Shown: piece after piece, positions 38,675 through 48,845 of the stretch
Layout of the letters: the number at the start of each line of letters is the position of its first letter
How positions within the stretch are numbered: position 1 is the first letter of the stretch
Source of the DNA: VXPW01 sp965115815
GTDB taxonomy: Bacteria; Pseudomonadota; Alphaproteobacteria; TMED109
Assembly: GCA_965115815.1 (NCBI GenBank)
Contig: OZ220465.1
Location: forward strand, 620,001-684,000
Reading direction: 5' to 3'
Length of the DNA stretch: 64,000 bases
The notes under the pieces: generated by a model
Seen by the model: only the letters and a program-made list of their open reading frames with translations
Database searches by the model: none
What the model was told of the DNA's origin: nothing
Program-made: the position numbers and the translations under genes

Positions 38675-38940
38675 TAGTAGCACGGAAACGTTGAACTGAC
38701 GATAGTATTCTGGCAAGATTTCCGTGTCGGTCCGTGTCGGCCCCGTGTCGGTGCGTGTCGGCACGCGTGAGCGCCCGATCGGTACGGCGCTTTCTTGTTC
38801 ATCCCCACAGAACCGATGCCGAACGTGCAGGCGCTCACACTCTCTTGGGGATCGGGCGGATCCGGTTTCCGGGAACCGAGCCTGCCTGCAGGGGTTCGGT
38901 GCGGGGATCGGAGTGGATCATGGCCAATCCTCAGGGCAGG
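38675..38940 (+). mobile_element. IS630 copy 2, 5' part with transposase start
   Basis: The end repeat TAGTAGCACGGAAACGTTG, the four CGTGTCGG direct repeats (38724-38764) and the first codons of the transposase (ATG at 38920, MANPQGR) are present. The sequence stops after AGGGCAGG (38933-38940). The rest of the element is at 52836-51695 on the other strand, next to the second AGGGCAGG (52836-52829). Confidence 0.82.
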
Positions 38941-39278
38941 GTATCTACTCACCCCCCCCCGACTGATGACGAATCGTTTTTCCTGACGGGTTCGGATCCG
39001 GCATGGTTCCGTGCCCCTTTCCCTCGCTCGCGGCCGAGGACCGGATGCACGGGGTTCGGCTGACAAGAAGTGGGTCGATCTTCGGCTTCCGCTCCCCGTT
39101 CCGGCCTTGTGGGGAGGAGGGGTCCGCAACGCGACCGGGCCCCTCGCGCGGAGGTCGCGGGTCCGCGCCCTGCGGTCCGGTGGAGCGGGTTCCGTGGGCT
39201 GCCGTTCCCCTCCGCCGGAGATCTGCGCTTGACGTTGTAGGAGGGACCCTCTCCAAGATGGGCCATCGGGGCGGACCG

Positions 39279-39472
39279 CACGACGATCCCATGCTGATTC
39301 GGAGATGCGAAATCCGAATGCGTGGGGCTCGGCTCATCACAGATCGCCTCCTTGAGATCGCAAGGTTCGGGCCAAGAAGGCCCCATCGAGCCTGGGCGGC
39401 ACGATTGCAGCGCGACGCAAACTGAGAACATCTCGCCAGTCGTCGCCGGATCAGCAGCGTGGGATCACCGTG
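39279..39472. mobile_element. MITE copy 2 (194 bp)
   Basis: Near-identical to 37165-37359, with ends CACGACGATCCCATGCTG and inverted CACGGTGATCCCACGCTG. It is flanked by 10-bp direct repeats GGGCGGACCG (39269-39278 and 39473-39482). Confidence 0.88.
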
Positions 39473-40157
39473 GGGCGGACCGCGTCGGAGGTGTGGATGG
39501 CGGCCGGGTAGGGATCGAAGGCGACGACGGGTCGATCGCCCGGCGGGGCACGGGCATTCGGATAGGTGCGTCGAGGTGACGGCGGTGTTCCCATACCGGC
39601 AGGCCTTGGATAGGAGGTGACGTTTCGGTGCATGGGCGGGTCGTCCACGCACCGCTTGACCAGCGCCCGCCGATTCGCATGCTGTCGTCGAATCGTGGCT
39701 GCGGGAATCCCCATGGACCCGCGAATCATCGACCTGAAGTCGACCCCCTGTTCGGGCCGCCGCCGGACCCGCCCGCCGATCGCGGAGGTTCGGGAGACCG
39801 TGGGTCGGTGTTCCTCCTGCCGCCGCACCGAGCGGGCGAAGACCCTCTGCGAGCCCCTTCACGGGACGACAGCGAAGGGCGGCTCCAGGGTCGGGGCCGG
39901 CCTCGGGATGCTGGAGACCTTGGAGCGCCACGGCATCCTGACATTGCCGCCCGTGCGCGAGGACCCCGTCCGCGACAGACGACGGGTCGGAGCCCGGCGG
40001 TCGTCACGGCCCGGCCGCCGCAGGACGTGTACCTGGAGGCGTTCCTTGGGGGCGGCGCGATCCTGACGCGCCCGCCGCCGGCGCGGCGCTACCGGACGAT
40101 GCCCGAAGGCGAGCGGTTCGCCGTGCGGGCGACCGTCCGGGGGGTGGAGGCGTCGGG

Positions 40158-41636
40158 ATGACGAGCGTCGCCGGCACCTCCCTGCGCCAGGAGGTCGACG
40201 CCTTCCAGAAGCGGTTCCAGGATCTCCGCACGCAAGGCAAGGTCCCCCCGGAGTGCGAGGCGCTCGTCCGCGGCCTGCGGATGCTGCTCCAGCTGCTGCT
40301 GGCCGTGCTCCTGGAGAAGGCCACGCGCAAGACGAGCCGGAACTCCGGTCTGCCGCCGTCCCAGACGGACAAGGACGAGAGCGCGCGGCGCACCGGGAGC
40401 CACGGCAAGGGCCCGAAGCCGAACCCGCAGACGGGCGGCCACCGGCGCACGACCACCGTCCAGGAGACGATCACCGTCGATGCCTGCGACGCTTGCGGCG
40501 CCGACCTCGACGACGTCGACCCCGTCGATCGGGAGCGCCGCGTCCTCTACGACATCGTGTTCGAAGTCGTCGAGCGCCGCGTCGACGCCGAGATCAAGGA
40601 AGGCCCGAAGTGTCGGGCCCGGACCCAGGGCCGGTTCCCAGACCTCATGCCGGGTCCCGTGCAGTACGGTGTCCGCATCCAGGCCTTGGTCCTCAACCTG
40701 CGGATCGCCCAGATGCTGTCCCTGCGCCGTGCCGTCTCGCTCGTGCACGCGATCTCCGGCATCAGGCTCTCCGAGGCGACCTGCCTCGGCTAGGTCCGGC
40801 GCTTTCAGGATGCCCTCGCATCTTGGGAGGAGGTCGCCGTGGCCCATCTCCTGCAACGCCCGGCCGTGCATGTCGATGAGACCGGATTCCGGGTCGCCGG
40901 CAAGACCCAATGGCTCCATGTCGTCACCGACGGCACCCTGACCGTGAAGTTCCCGCACCGCACGCGCGGTCGGGAGGCGATCGAGGAGATCGGCATCCTC
41001 CCGCGCTACCAGGGCGTCCGGGTCCACGACTGCTGGGCTGCATACATGGGCTACGAGCAGTGCCGCCACCAGCTGTGCGGCAGCCACCTGCTGCGCGAAC
41101 TGGCCTTCGTCGTCGAGTCCAACGGCTACCGCTGGGCGCGATTGATGAAGAGCCTGCTGCGCGAGGTCTGCCACAGGGTCGGCCAGAGCGCATCCAAGGC
41201 CTTGAACGAGACCGACCGCCGGGCCGTGCGCAAGCGCTACCGCACCCTCCTCACCCAAGGCGCCAAGGAGTTGCCCGATATCCCGCCGCGGACGAAAGGA
41301 ACCCGGGGACGCATCGCAAAGTCCGACGCCCACAACCTGCATGAACGTCTCGTGAAACACGAGACGTCCGTCCTCCGCTTCATGAAGGACCCCGACGTCA
41401 GCTTCACCAACCATGCCGGAGAACAGAAGATCCGAATGACCAAGGTCAAGATCAAGGTGTCCGGATGGTTCCGCACCATGCTCCACGCAACCGCATGGTG
41501 CCGAGGCTCCAGCTTCCTCACCTCCATGGAGGCACTCGGCTACAACCCTCTCGTCGCCATCCACATCGCCCTCAACGGAAAGGCCGCAGACATCCTCAAC
41601 GAGCACTATGGCCAACCAGACCCCAACAAGGGGTGA
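40158..41636 (+). pseudogene. IS66-like (ISBst12-type) transposase with internal TAG
   Basis: The 492-codon frame is complete except for a TAG at 40791-40793. The N-terminus has a leucine-rich helix, SRNSGLPPSQTDKDE, and a zinc-finger-like CDACGADLDD...CRARTQGRFPDLMPG. After the stop come the DDE parts: PAVHVDETGFRVAGKTQWLHV, RVHDCWAAYMGYEQCRHQLCGSHLLREL and HETSVLRFMKDPDVSFTNHAGEQKIRM. Only the amber codon breaks it. GTG 40839 could restart a 265-residue C-terminal piece. Confidence 0.82.
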
Positions 41637-41637
41637 G

Positions 41638-43463
41638 TAGTTAGTGCCCGCACCGAAAAAGTACAATGGCTTGACTCTGAAAGTGGAATCGTGATATAGA
41701 GGGGACGAAGAATCCCGCTTTGATGCGGGAATCGGCCGATGAGGTCGAGAATCGGCCGGATTTTCGGGAATCTTCGCGAGAATTGCCATGCGAAACGTCA
41801 TTCGCCTGCAGATGGAATTGGGTCAGGTTGCGATCGAGGAGATCGAGATCGACGAGAACTCGCGGGAGGACATTCCGCCGCTGCTGCTCGGGCTTCGGCA
41901 CGTGTATGCCGACCGGTCGGTTCGTGCCCGGTGGTTCGAGATCCTGGAGCAGGGGATCCTTCCCGAGGTGTCCCACACGAAAGGGCGTCCCGGCATGGAG
42001 CTGTGGAGGATCCTCGTGATGGGTCTCCTGAAGCAGGTCCTGGGGTGTGACTTCGATCGTCTGCACGAGCTGGTGAACCAACACCCTACCGTTCGGAAGT
42101 TTCTGGGACACTCCGGCTTCTGGGACGAGACCCGGTACCGGTATCCCACGGTGGTACACAACGTGAGCCTGCTGACGCCGGACGTGCTGGGGGAGGTGTT
42201 GCAGCTGATCGCGGAGAGCGGCCATGCGCTGGTGCGGAAGCGGAAGCGGAAGAGCGGCCCGGGCGGTCGCCCGTCGAAGGAGCCCCTGCGGGGCCGCTGT
42301 GATTCGTTCGTGGTGAAGACGGATGTGCACGTCCCGACGGACGTTAACCTGCTGTGGGATGCGATGCGTTGCCTGGTGCGCGAGACGGGCCGCTCAGCCC
42401 TGCGGGCGGGGGTGTCCGGAGGGCGGCAGTGGCGGCATCGGAGCCGGAGGCTGCAGCGGCTCTTTCAGAAGGTTCGGCGGACCCGGCGGGCCCGTCCGGG
42501 GCCGATCCAGGCGTACCTCGACGCCTGCTGGGAGGAGGTCCGACGGGCGGAAGCGACGGTTCCTGCGCTTCGAGAGCAAGGCGTCGGAGCCCCCAGGATT
42601 CTCCGGATCGAGTCGTACCTCAAGCCTGCCCGGAGGCAGCTCGACCAAGTGGACCGCCGCCTGCGGAAAGGCGAGAAGATCCCGCAGGAAGAGAAGGTGT
42701 TTTCGATCTTCGAGGAGCACACGCGCGGGTGTGTGAAGGGCAAGGCCGGGGTTCCGGTGGAACTCGGAGTGCCGGTGGCCGTGCTGGAGGACCAGCACGG
42801 CTTCCTCCTACACTCCCGGATCCTGTGGGAAGGCGGAGACGTGGATCCTGCCGTACCCATGATCCGGGAAGCGCAGGCCCGCTTCCCCGACCTCCGCCTG
42901 TGCAGCTTCGATCGGGGGTTCCACAGTCCCTCCAACCGGATCGCACTGGACGAACTGCTGGATCACAACGTGCTTCCGAAGAAGGGAAAACTCGGTCCGG
43001 CCGACCGGAAACGGGCCGCCGACCCGACGTTCCGGGAGATGCGCCGGCAGCATCCGGCCGTGGAGTCCGCCATCAATAATCTCGAGCAGCGCGGCATGGA
43101 CCGGGTCCTGTCGTATGGGGCGGAGGGTTTTGCGCGGATGGTGGCGCTCTCCATGGTGGCCTTCAATGTCCACCGCATCGGGTTGCTGCTGCAGAGACAG
43201 GCCCGGGCCCAAGCCCGACGACGACGAAGACGCGCCGCCTGACGGCGGCGCCCCTCCACCCCGTCCGCGAAGCCCGCCGGGAGCGGGAACGGAACCGCTC
43301 GCCCTGGCGTCCGGATTCTGGGTGGGAAGGGCCCGGATGCCGCTGCGAATCGGCAGGAATCCCTTGGAAACGGAGCGACCGGAGGCCCCGGAGGGTGGGT
43401 CCAACCCGAAATTTCGCCGGAAGGGCCGCCAAAATGACCATTTTCGGTGCGGGCACTAGATAC
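41638..43463 (+). mobile_element. ISNCY-type element, copy 1
   Basis: The right end GGGCACTAGATAC (to 43463) matches the inverted-repeat form GTAWCTAGTGCCCGCACC. The left end reads TTAGTGCCCGCACC because an IS66-like element sits in it. It is near-identical to copy 2 (52837-54663), which is in the opposite orientation. AGAACTTT at 43464-43471 is the outer half of an 8-bp target duplication in sucB. Confidence 0.85.
41788..43242 (+). CDS. ISNCY-type transposase, copy 1
   Basis: This intact 484-residue transposase begins MRNVIRLQMELGQVAIEEIEID. It contains GRPGMELWRILVMGLLKQVLGCDFDRLHELVNQH (DNA-binding region), DSFVVKTDVHVPTDVNLLWDAMR and a C-terminal DDE-like part (SFDRGFHSPSNRIALDELLD, HPAVESAINNLEQRGMDRV). 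It differs from copy 2 by only a few residues. It is one of only two transposases in the window with an unbroken frame, so this element may still move. Family placement rests on recognised sequence features. Confidence 0.82.
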   Translation: MRNVIRLQMELGQVAIEEIEIDENSREDIPPLLLGLRHVYADRSVRARWFEILEQGILPEVSHTKGRPGMELWRILVMGLLKQVLGCDFDRLHELVNQHPTVRKFLGHSGFWDETRYRYPTVVHNVSLLTPDVLGEVLQLIAESGHALVRKRKRKSGPGGRPSKEPLRGRCDSFVVKTDVHVPTDVNLLWDAMRCLVRETGRSALRAGVSGGRQWRHRSRRLQRLFQKVRRTRRARPGPIQAYLDACWEEVRRAEATVPALREQGVGAPRILRIESYLKPARRQLDQVDRRLRKGEKIPQEEKVFSIFEEHTRGCVKGKAGVPVELGVPVAVLEDQHGFLLHSRILWEGGDVDPAVPMIREAQARFPDLRLCSFDRGFHSPSNRIALDELLDHNVLPKKGKLGPADRKRAADPTFREMRRQHPAVESAINNLEQRGMDRVLSYGAEGFARMVALSMVAFNVHRIGLLLQRQARAQARRRRRRAA

Positions 43464-43752
43464 AGAACTTTTACGATATCCGGATAGCGGTGCATTCCGA
43501 GCAGGGACTCGTCGTGCCGGTGCTCCGGAATGCGAACCGGAAGGGGTTCGCCGACATCGAGCGCGAGATCCGCGGCTTCGGTGACCGCGCCAGCGCGGTA
43601 CCCTGGCGGCGGACGAATTGCGGGGCGGCACCTTCACGGTGTCGAACGGCGGGATCTACGGTTCGCTGCTATCGGCTCCGATCCTGAATCCGCCCCAGTC
43701 GGGCATCCTGGGCCTGCACCGGATTCAGGAGCGGCCGGTGGCCCGCAGGGCT
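43464..43752 (+). pseudogene. sucB: sucB 3' part, displaced by inversion
   Basis: The frame reads NFYDIRIAVHSEQGLVVPVLRNANRKGFADIEREIRGFGDRA. After a one-base shift near 43590 it continues TLAADELRGGTFTVSNGGIYGSLLSAPILNPPQSGILGLHRIQERPVARRA. This is the catalytic domain of the 2-oxoglutarate dehydrogenase E2 subunit, continuing where the fragment at 54664-55875 stops (DIVYKNF). AGAACTTT (43464-43471) is shared by both broken ends. The end with the catalytic His (YDHR region) is missing at the junction with the next transposon. Confidence 0.88.
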
Positions 43753-43833
43753 ATTCTGTTGTCGTCCCAGCGATCGGCACATGCTGATTTGGTCTGGACC
43801 TTCCGTCCGTTTTCGCCGTGGCCGAGTGCCGGC

Positions 43834-45640
43834 ATGGCGACGCTTGCGACCCCGGATTCCCTCATCGACCTTCGCGAGGTGACGGTGCGCCCGACCCGTG
43901 GCGCACGTGCGCACCGGCTCTGGGACCGTCGGGGGAAGGAGCATCCCTACCTGCGGTTTCCCGGCATCGTCGGCACGGGCCTGCGCCCTGGTGCCCGGCA
44001 CGGCGAGACCTGGGTGGCGCGGGTCGGCGGGCAGCCGGGTGCGTTCCAGCGGGCTGCACGCGACCGCTGGATCGGCTGGACTGCGGAGCAGCAGTTCCGG
44101 CGCCGGCATCGGATCGCGAACCATGCCCGGTTCGTCATCCTTCGCCCGAGGGGGAGGCCGAACCTGGCGTCCCGCGTGCTCGGCCTGAGCCTTCGGTGGC
44201 GGTCCGCCGACCTCGAGGCCGCGCACGGAGATCCGGTGTTCCTCGCGGAGACATGCGTCGACGTCTCGCGCTTCGCCGGAACCTGCGATCGCGCAGCGAA
44301 TGGGCGCTCGCGGGGATGGACGCGCGGCTTCGGTCGCGAGCCCGGCGGCTCCGCGCGCTTCCGTCCCCACGGCCCGCCCCAGGAGATCTTCCGGTACGAA
44401 CGGACCGACGGTGCCGCCGCGGCGCTGCGCCGGGACGCGATCCCGGAGAGCGGGAACGCGGAACCGCACGACCGTGCCGGGCCGATGGCCTCGTCCGGGC
44501 TGCGCAGTCGGTTCGCCGGCCGGGGCGAAGTGCCCGAGTGCCGCACGCCCCAAGGCCAGCGCGATCCGCTGGGAACCCTTCTCGCGATCGCCGTTGCGGC
44601 CCGGCTCGCCGGCGACCGCGGCGGGACCGCATGCGCTCCGTTCGCCGCCCGGCTCCCCCAGGAACCGCGTGCGGCGGTGCACGCGTTCTTCCGCCCGTCG
44701 AAGACGCGCTCCACCGCGCCCACGTCCACCACCTTCCACACCCTCCTCGCGGGCCGGCCGCCCGAGACCCGGGACCCCGCCATCGGCCTGTGGACGGCCC
44801 AGCAGACCGGCGCAGACACGCCGCTCGCCGGGGACGGCACGGACCTCCGCGGCGCCTCCAGGCAGACCGGGAACGCCCGGCGGATGGGGGTCGCAGCGGT
44901 CGAGCCCGGGACCGGCAGGGTTCTCGGCCCGGTCGAGGTCGACGCGAAGAGCCACGAGAGCCCCGCCGTGCGGGACCTCGCCGGCCGCATCCACGGCCCC
45001 GGCCGCATCGTCACCGTGGACGCGATGCACGCTCAGCACGAGACCGCGCGGCGGCGGCTCGAACGCCGCGCCGACTCCGTCGTCACGGCGATCAAGAACC
45101 ACCCGGAGACCCGGCTCGACGACCTCCAAGCCCTCGACTTCGAGGGCGCGGTCTCGTTCGAAACCCTCGACCCGGGGCACGGGCGCAGCGAGCGCCGCCG
45201 CGGTGCCGGGGTCGACCTCTCCGGCGCCGAGGGGGACGGCTCCGCCGCTCTCCACGGTCGCCGCCCCGCCCTCCGCATCGAGCGCGAACGCGAGATCTGC
45301 ACGACCCAAGAGCGCCGGGTCGAGACCCCCGGGTGCCGCACCTCGCTCGGCCCCGAACGCGCCGACCCCGAGAGGGTGCGGGCGCTCGTGCGCGACACGG
45401 GGTCATCGAAAATCGACTCCACTCCGTACGCGATTGCACCTACGACGAAGACCGCTGCAGGGTCCCTGTGCGCCCTCTGCCGCGCCACCTCTCCTGCTGG
45501 ACCCACGCCGCCATCGCCATCGTGCGCGGCGGCGGGCACTTCCACTCTATGCCCGAGGCCAACCGGCACGACGCCGCCCGCGCCCAAGACGCGCGCGACA
45601 CCATCCTCCTCCCGCCCGGCAGATCAACCTTCGCTCCTGA
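43834..45640 (+). pseudogene. Transposase: DUF4338 (DruA-like) + ISAs1 DDE, copy 3
   Basis: From ATG 43834 one frame covers DUF4338 (FPGIVGTGLRPGARHGETWVARVGG, ARDRWIGWTAEQQFRRRHRIANHARFVIL, LASRVLGLSLRW, PVFLAETCVDVSRFAGTCDRAANG). It continues through the ISAs1 DDE domain (DPLGTLLAIAVAARLAGDRGG, LAGDGTDLRGASRQTG, VDAKSHESPAVRDLAGRIHGPGRIVTVDAMHAQHETARR). A single frameshift near 45395 moves the last conserved box (GVIENRLHSVRDCTYDEDRCRV) to another frame. It shows that the two domains are one protein in this family. Confidence 0.8.
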
Positions 45641-45842
45641 CCCCGCGCCATCCGCCGGGAACGCGCCGCCGGACGGCGCCACCGGACCGCTCTGCTCGAA
45701 CCCTCGAACTCGAACCCTCGAACACGCGGGTCCGGTGAGCTCGGATGCACCCGCAGGGACCACGGAAACCGGCCCACAGGGAACCCGGGGCGCCTCAACC
45801 ATGCCAGGTCCCGGTCACATCACAACCCACAGGACCGACAAA

Positions 45843-45880
45843 AGAATGGTCCTGGTCAGGTAGACAGGACCATTCTGTTT
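45843..45880. terminator. Bidirectional hairpin terminator
   Basis: AGAATGGTCCTG pairs with CAGGACCATTCT over 12 bp with a 10-nt loop. The plus-strand side is followed by GTTTTC and the minus-strand side by TTTTG. Confidence 0.6.
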
Positions 45881-46047
45881 TCGCCATCAGCGGCGGACAA
45901 CCGCATCAGAGTGGCCGTTCTTGAAGTTGGTGGCACTTTCTCGAGGTCGGAACCGGCATATCGACAACGAATCTGCTCCCGAATGGACCTCCAGATCTGC
46001 CTACAACGCCCCCTCGCCGGACGAAACCGGACAAAAGAAGAACCCTG

Positions 46048-47553
46048 GTCAGGTAGGGCTTCGGCTTGACATCCCGGTTCCCATAGGGTTGAGAATCTGA
46101 TAGGCTCAGGAGAGGCGGCGCCGGCGTCAGCCCTTGGGCAGGGAAGTTGCAGCCGAATCCACTGGGGCCGGGTTGTCGGTCTTGAAGCCGGACGGGCCGA
46201 GGCGGTCGCCGCGTGCGATGCGGCGGCGGCCGAGCGGGACCAGGCGGCGGCCGAGCGGGACCAAGCTCGGGCGGCGCGGGCGGCGTTGCAGGACTGCGGT
46301 TCCGAGCTGGAGCGTCGGCTGGGTCTGAACCGCCGCAACCGCCCCACGCCGCCCTCCCGTGCCGGCCGTTCCCGACCGGGGCCGAAGGAGAGAGCTTCCG
46401 TCCGCCGCCGTTCTTCGGACCGCCGTCCGGACGGCCAGCCCGGCCATCCGGGAACGACGCTGCGTCGTTCCGAGACGCCTTGTCGGATCGAGGCTCATCC
46501 TCCCTCGCAGACCTGTTCGGTAGGACCCGGTCCCATCGGTAGGACCCGGTCCCAAGGGACGGTTTCCGCCCTTCTGGACCGGGGCGCCGACCGCTTCTCC
46601 GGTTTTGCCGGGCAGGTCCGGGATGCGGCGGTCCAGGCCGCCGTCCAGCACAGGGATGAGACCGGCGTCCGGGTCCGACGGTCGGCGGAACTGGATCCAC
46701 GTCACCTGTACGAAGCGGACCCGCCAGTTCCGTCTCGGCGAAAGCCGCGGGGACGGGAGGGCGGACGCGACCGGCATTTCGGTGCACGATTTCTGGAAAC
46801 CGTACCGGAAGATCCTCGAGCCCCGTCAGGCACACTGCGTCGCCCATCTCCTGCGTGCACTCGATCCCCGGACGGAGTTTCACGGAGAGGAAGGGGCCGC
46901 GCCGAGGAAGCAGCTGCTCCGGGGAGCCGTGCACGAGATCCACGAGGCGGCCCGTGCCGAGGGACTGCGGTCCGCGGACGCGGCGGACCGGATCGAGAGG
47001 CCCTCCGACGAGATCGTCGCTGCCGCCTCGCCTGGCACGACGCGCGACCCGCGCCGGAATCCCGCGCCGGAATCCCGCGCGGAAGACGCCGGAAACGCAC
47101 GGGCTGGAATCTCGTCCGGCGGCGGGCCCATCGAGAGGGGATTCTGCGGTGCACGCGGGGTCCGTCCGTTCCACCGACCCACCGACGAACCATGACGCCG
47201 AGAGGGACCTGCGGATGCCGAAAGTGCATCAGAACGGGTCCGGCGGCGATCGGAGCGCGCCGGGGGCGCGGACCCCCGCGACGCTGAGAACCCGGATCGA
47301 GACGGCGCGCACGCGGGGGTGGACCGCGGCTCACGTTGGACGTGCCGGAATCCTCGGACGAGACGGCGCGCACGCGGGGGTGGACCCTTCTCGAGGCGCT
47401 TCAGGCGAAACCGGAGAACCGGGTTCCCCGCTTGGTGGATTCGTGACGCAACCCGGCCCCTGAATCCGTTCCGTTGACCGATCTTCCGGCGGTGTGCCCG
47501 CGGTGCGGGATTCCCGGCCCGAACCGCGTACCGACTACCTGACCAGGTACGTT
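46048..47553 (+). pseudogene. IS66-type transposase remnant (another subgroup)
   Basis: Fragments in different frames: ELERRLGLNRRNRPTPPSRAGRSRPGPKERASVRRRSSDRRPDGQPGHPG is the IS66 N-terminus with its SxNSSxPPS-like motif. RDETGVRVRRS and SVHDFWKPYRK come from the DDE core, and NHDAERDLRMPKVHQN from the end. CCTGGTCAGGTAG (46048) and its inverse CTACCTGACCAGG (47537-47549) bracket the region. A ~28-bp tract containing GAGACGGCGCGCACGCGG is duplicated at 47296 and 47362. Confidence 0.65.
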
Positions 47554-47589
47554 CCCAGAACGAAAAGCATGCATTCATAAACAATATCT

Positions 47590-48720
47590 TGGGGTTTTTC
47601 CGGGCCGGCACGAAGGACACCGGGCCCGGCACGACGAAAGGGCGGGTGCACCTGGGAGGCGGGGCTCGGGCCCCCGGGGGATCCTTGCCCCTTTCACGCT
47701 GGCGGTGCCCGAGGGCCGGCGCCCGCTCGGCGGGATCGACCTCAATGCTACCCAGCGCGCGGGCACGGAAGCCCCGGACCGCGACGCCGTCGAGCCGGGG
47801 AGCGTGCGCTGGCTGCAGGGACTCGAACGCGCCCGCCAGCGGGCTGCCGCCGGCCCCGACCCCCGCGTGGTCACGGTCTGCGGCCGCGAAGGCGGCCTCT
47901 GGGAAAGGTTCGGACCGGCGCGCGCTGGCGGCGGCGGGCTCCTCGTGCGCTCCGACCGCGGCCGGCAGCGCCGGATCCTCCGCAGCGACGGCTCCGTGGC
48001 GGACCTGTGGGAGGCCGTGGCGGAGCCGCGGGTCCCGGGAACGAAGACGATCCACCTCGTGGCCGGCGGCGGACCCCGTCCGCGCCTCAAGCGCACCGTG
48101 GTCCTCGAGCTTCGCGCCGCCGCCGTCCACCTCGTGCCGCCGAAGGACCGGGCCGACCGGACGCCGATGCCCATGCTCGCCGTCTCGGTCCGGGGAGCCC
48201 GGCCGCCCCGGGGCCGCGATCCGCTCCACGGGGTGCTGCGCTCCACCGAGGGCGAGGCCGACCTCCGGCACGCCCGGCGCAGGGTCGCCGGGTACGAGGC
48301 GCGCGGGCCCCTCGAGGATTACTTCGAGGCGTACTTCCGGGTCCTCAAGGTGGGCGCCCGGATCGAAGAACGCAAGCTGCCGGACGCCGACGACCTGCGC
48401 ACGTGCCTCGCCTTCGATGCCATACCGCAGGGCGGGTCATGGACCTCGAGCGCCGCGCGCGCGACCTGCCCGACCGCCCCGCCCTCGATGTCTTCACCGA
48501 CCGCGAAATCGGGGTTCTCTACCGATGGCTCCGGTACGATCGCGTCCTCCGTGCCCCGCCCGGGACGCCGCCCGGCCTCCGCCCCTTCGCGGCCGATCTC
48601 GCCCGCAGGGCGGGCTTCCGGCCCCGCCGGCGCCGGCCGCTTCCGGGTACTGCGAACATCCGGCAGGCGGGGCGGACATTCAAGACCGGACTCGAAGGCA
48701 CCCGATCCGAAGGACACCGC
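47590..48720 (+). pseudogene. IS4-type (Tn5-like) transposase remnant
   Basis: One frame gives VRWLQGLERARQRAAAGPDPRVVTVCGREGGLWERF, LLVRSDRGRQRRILRSDGSVADLWEAV and YEARGPLEDYFEAYFRVLKVGARIEERKLPDADDLRTCLAFDAI. After a shift near 48435 it continues VMDLERRARDLPDRPALDVFTDREIGVLYRWL and RRAGFRPRRRRPLPGT. The catalytic CDREGD-type motif reads CGREGG. 5' end missing. Confidence 0.7.
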
Positions 48721-48845
48721 ACAGGCGCCCGACTACGTCAACCATCGCAAGGGGCGATGGAACGGGCGGGGGCGCGCCCGGGCGCGGCGGACCCGGATGG
48801 CCGCACCGCGGGATCCGGGGGGTCCCGGGCGCGGTGTTCCGTCCC

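Larger units (their letters stand above)
36464..38676 (+). mobile_element. DruA-like/ISAs1 transposon, copy B (left ~2.2 kb)
   Basis: The left end CCAAGGCCATCCCATGCTAGG begins at about 36464. The element carries a MITE (37165-37359) and was cut at a TA (38675-38676) by an IS630 insertion. Its right end now lies at 51572-51694 in reverse orientation because of the inversion of 43464-52836. Confidence 0.78.
38948..41637 (+). mobile_element. IS66-like element inserted in ISNCY copy 1 end
   Basis: It is bounded by CTCACCCC (38948) and its inverse GGGGTGAG (41630-41637), lying inside the end repeat of ISNCY copy 1 (GTATCTA at 38941-38947). It carries one transposase frame (40158-41636). The 0.9 kb before that frame has a MITE (39279-39472) and no credible gene. 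Exact termini are inferred. Confidence 0.6.
43755..45880 (+). mobile_element. DruA-like/ISAs1 transposon, third (divergent) copy
   Basis: A third element coding for the DUF4338 + ISAs1 transposase, more divergent and better preserved than copies A and B. It starts right after the sucB remnant; GATCGGCACATGCTGATTTGG at 43772-43792 resembles the end sequence of its relatives. The right end is taken as near the hairpin at 45843-45878. Ends are estimates. Confidence 0.65.

Noticed and set aside
38724..38764. CGTGTCGG direct repeats as replication iterons
   Set aside because: They sit inside the IS630 element, occur in both copies, and no replication gene is near.
26360..40793. Reassignment of TAG to an amino acid in this genome
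   Set aside because: trbJ (13878-13880) and lipoprotein 1 (33198-33200) end in TAG with a new gene or a terminator immediately after, so TAG still stops translation.
47296..47392. Short duplication as a regulatory repeat
   Set aside because: It is a local duplication inside a decayed IS66 C-terminus and has no other context.
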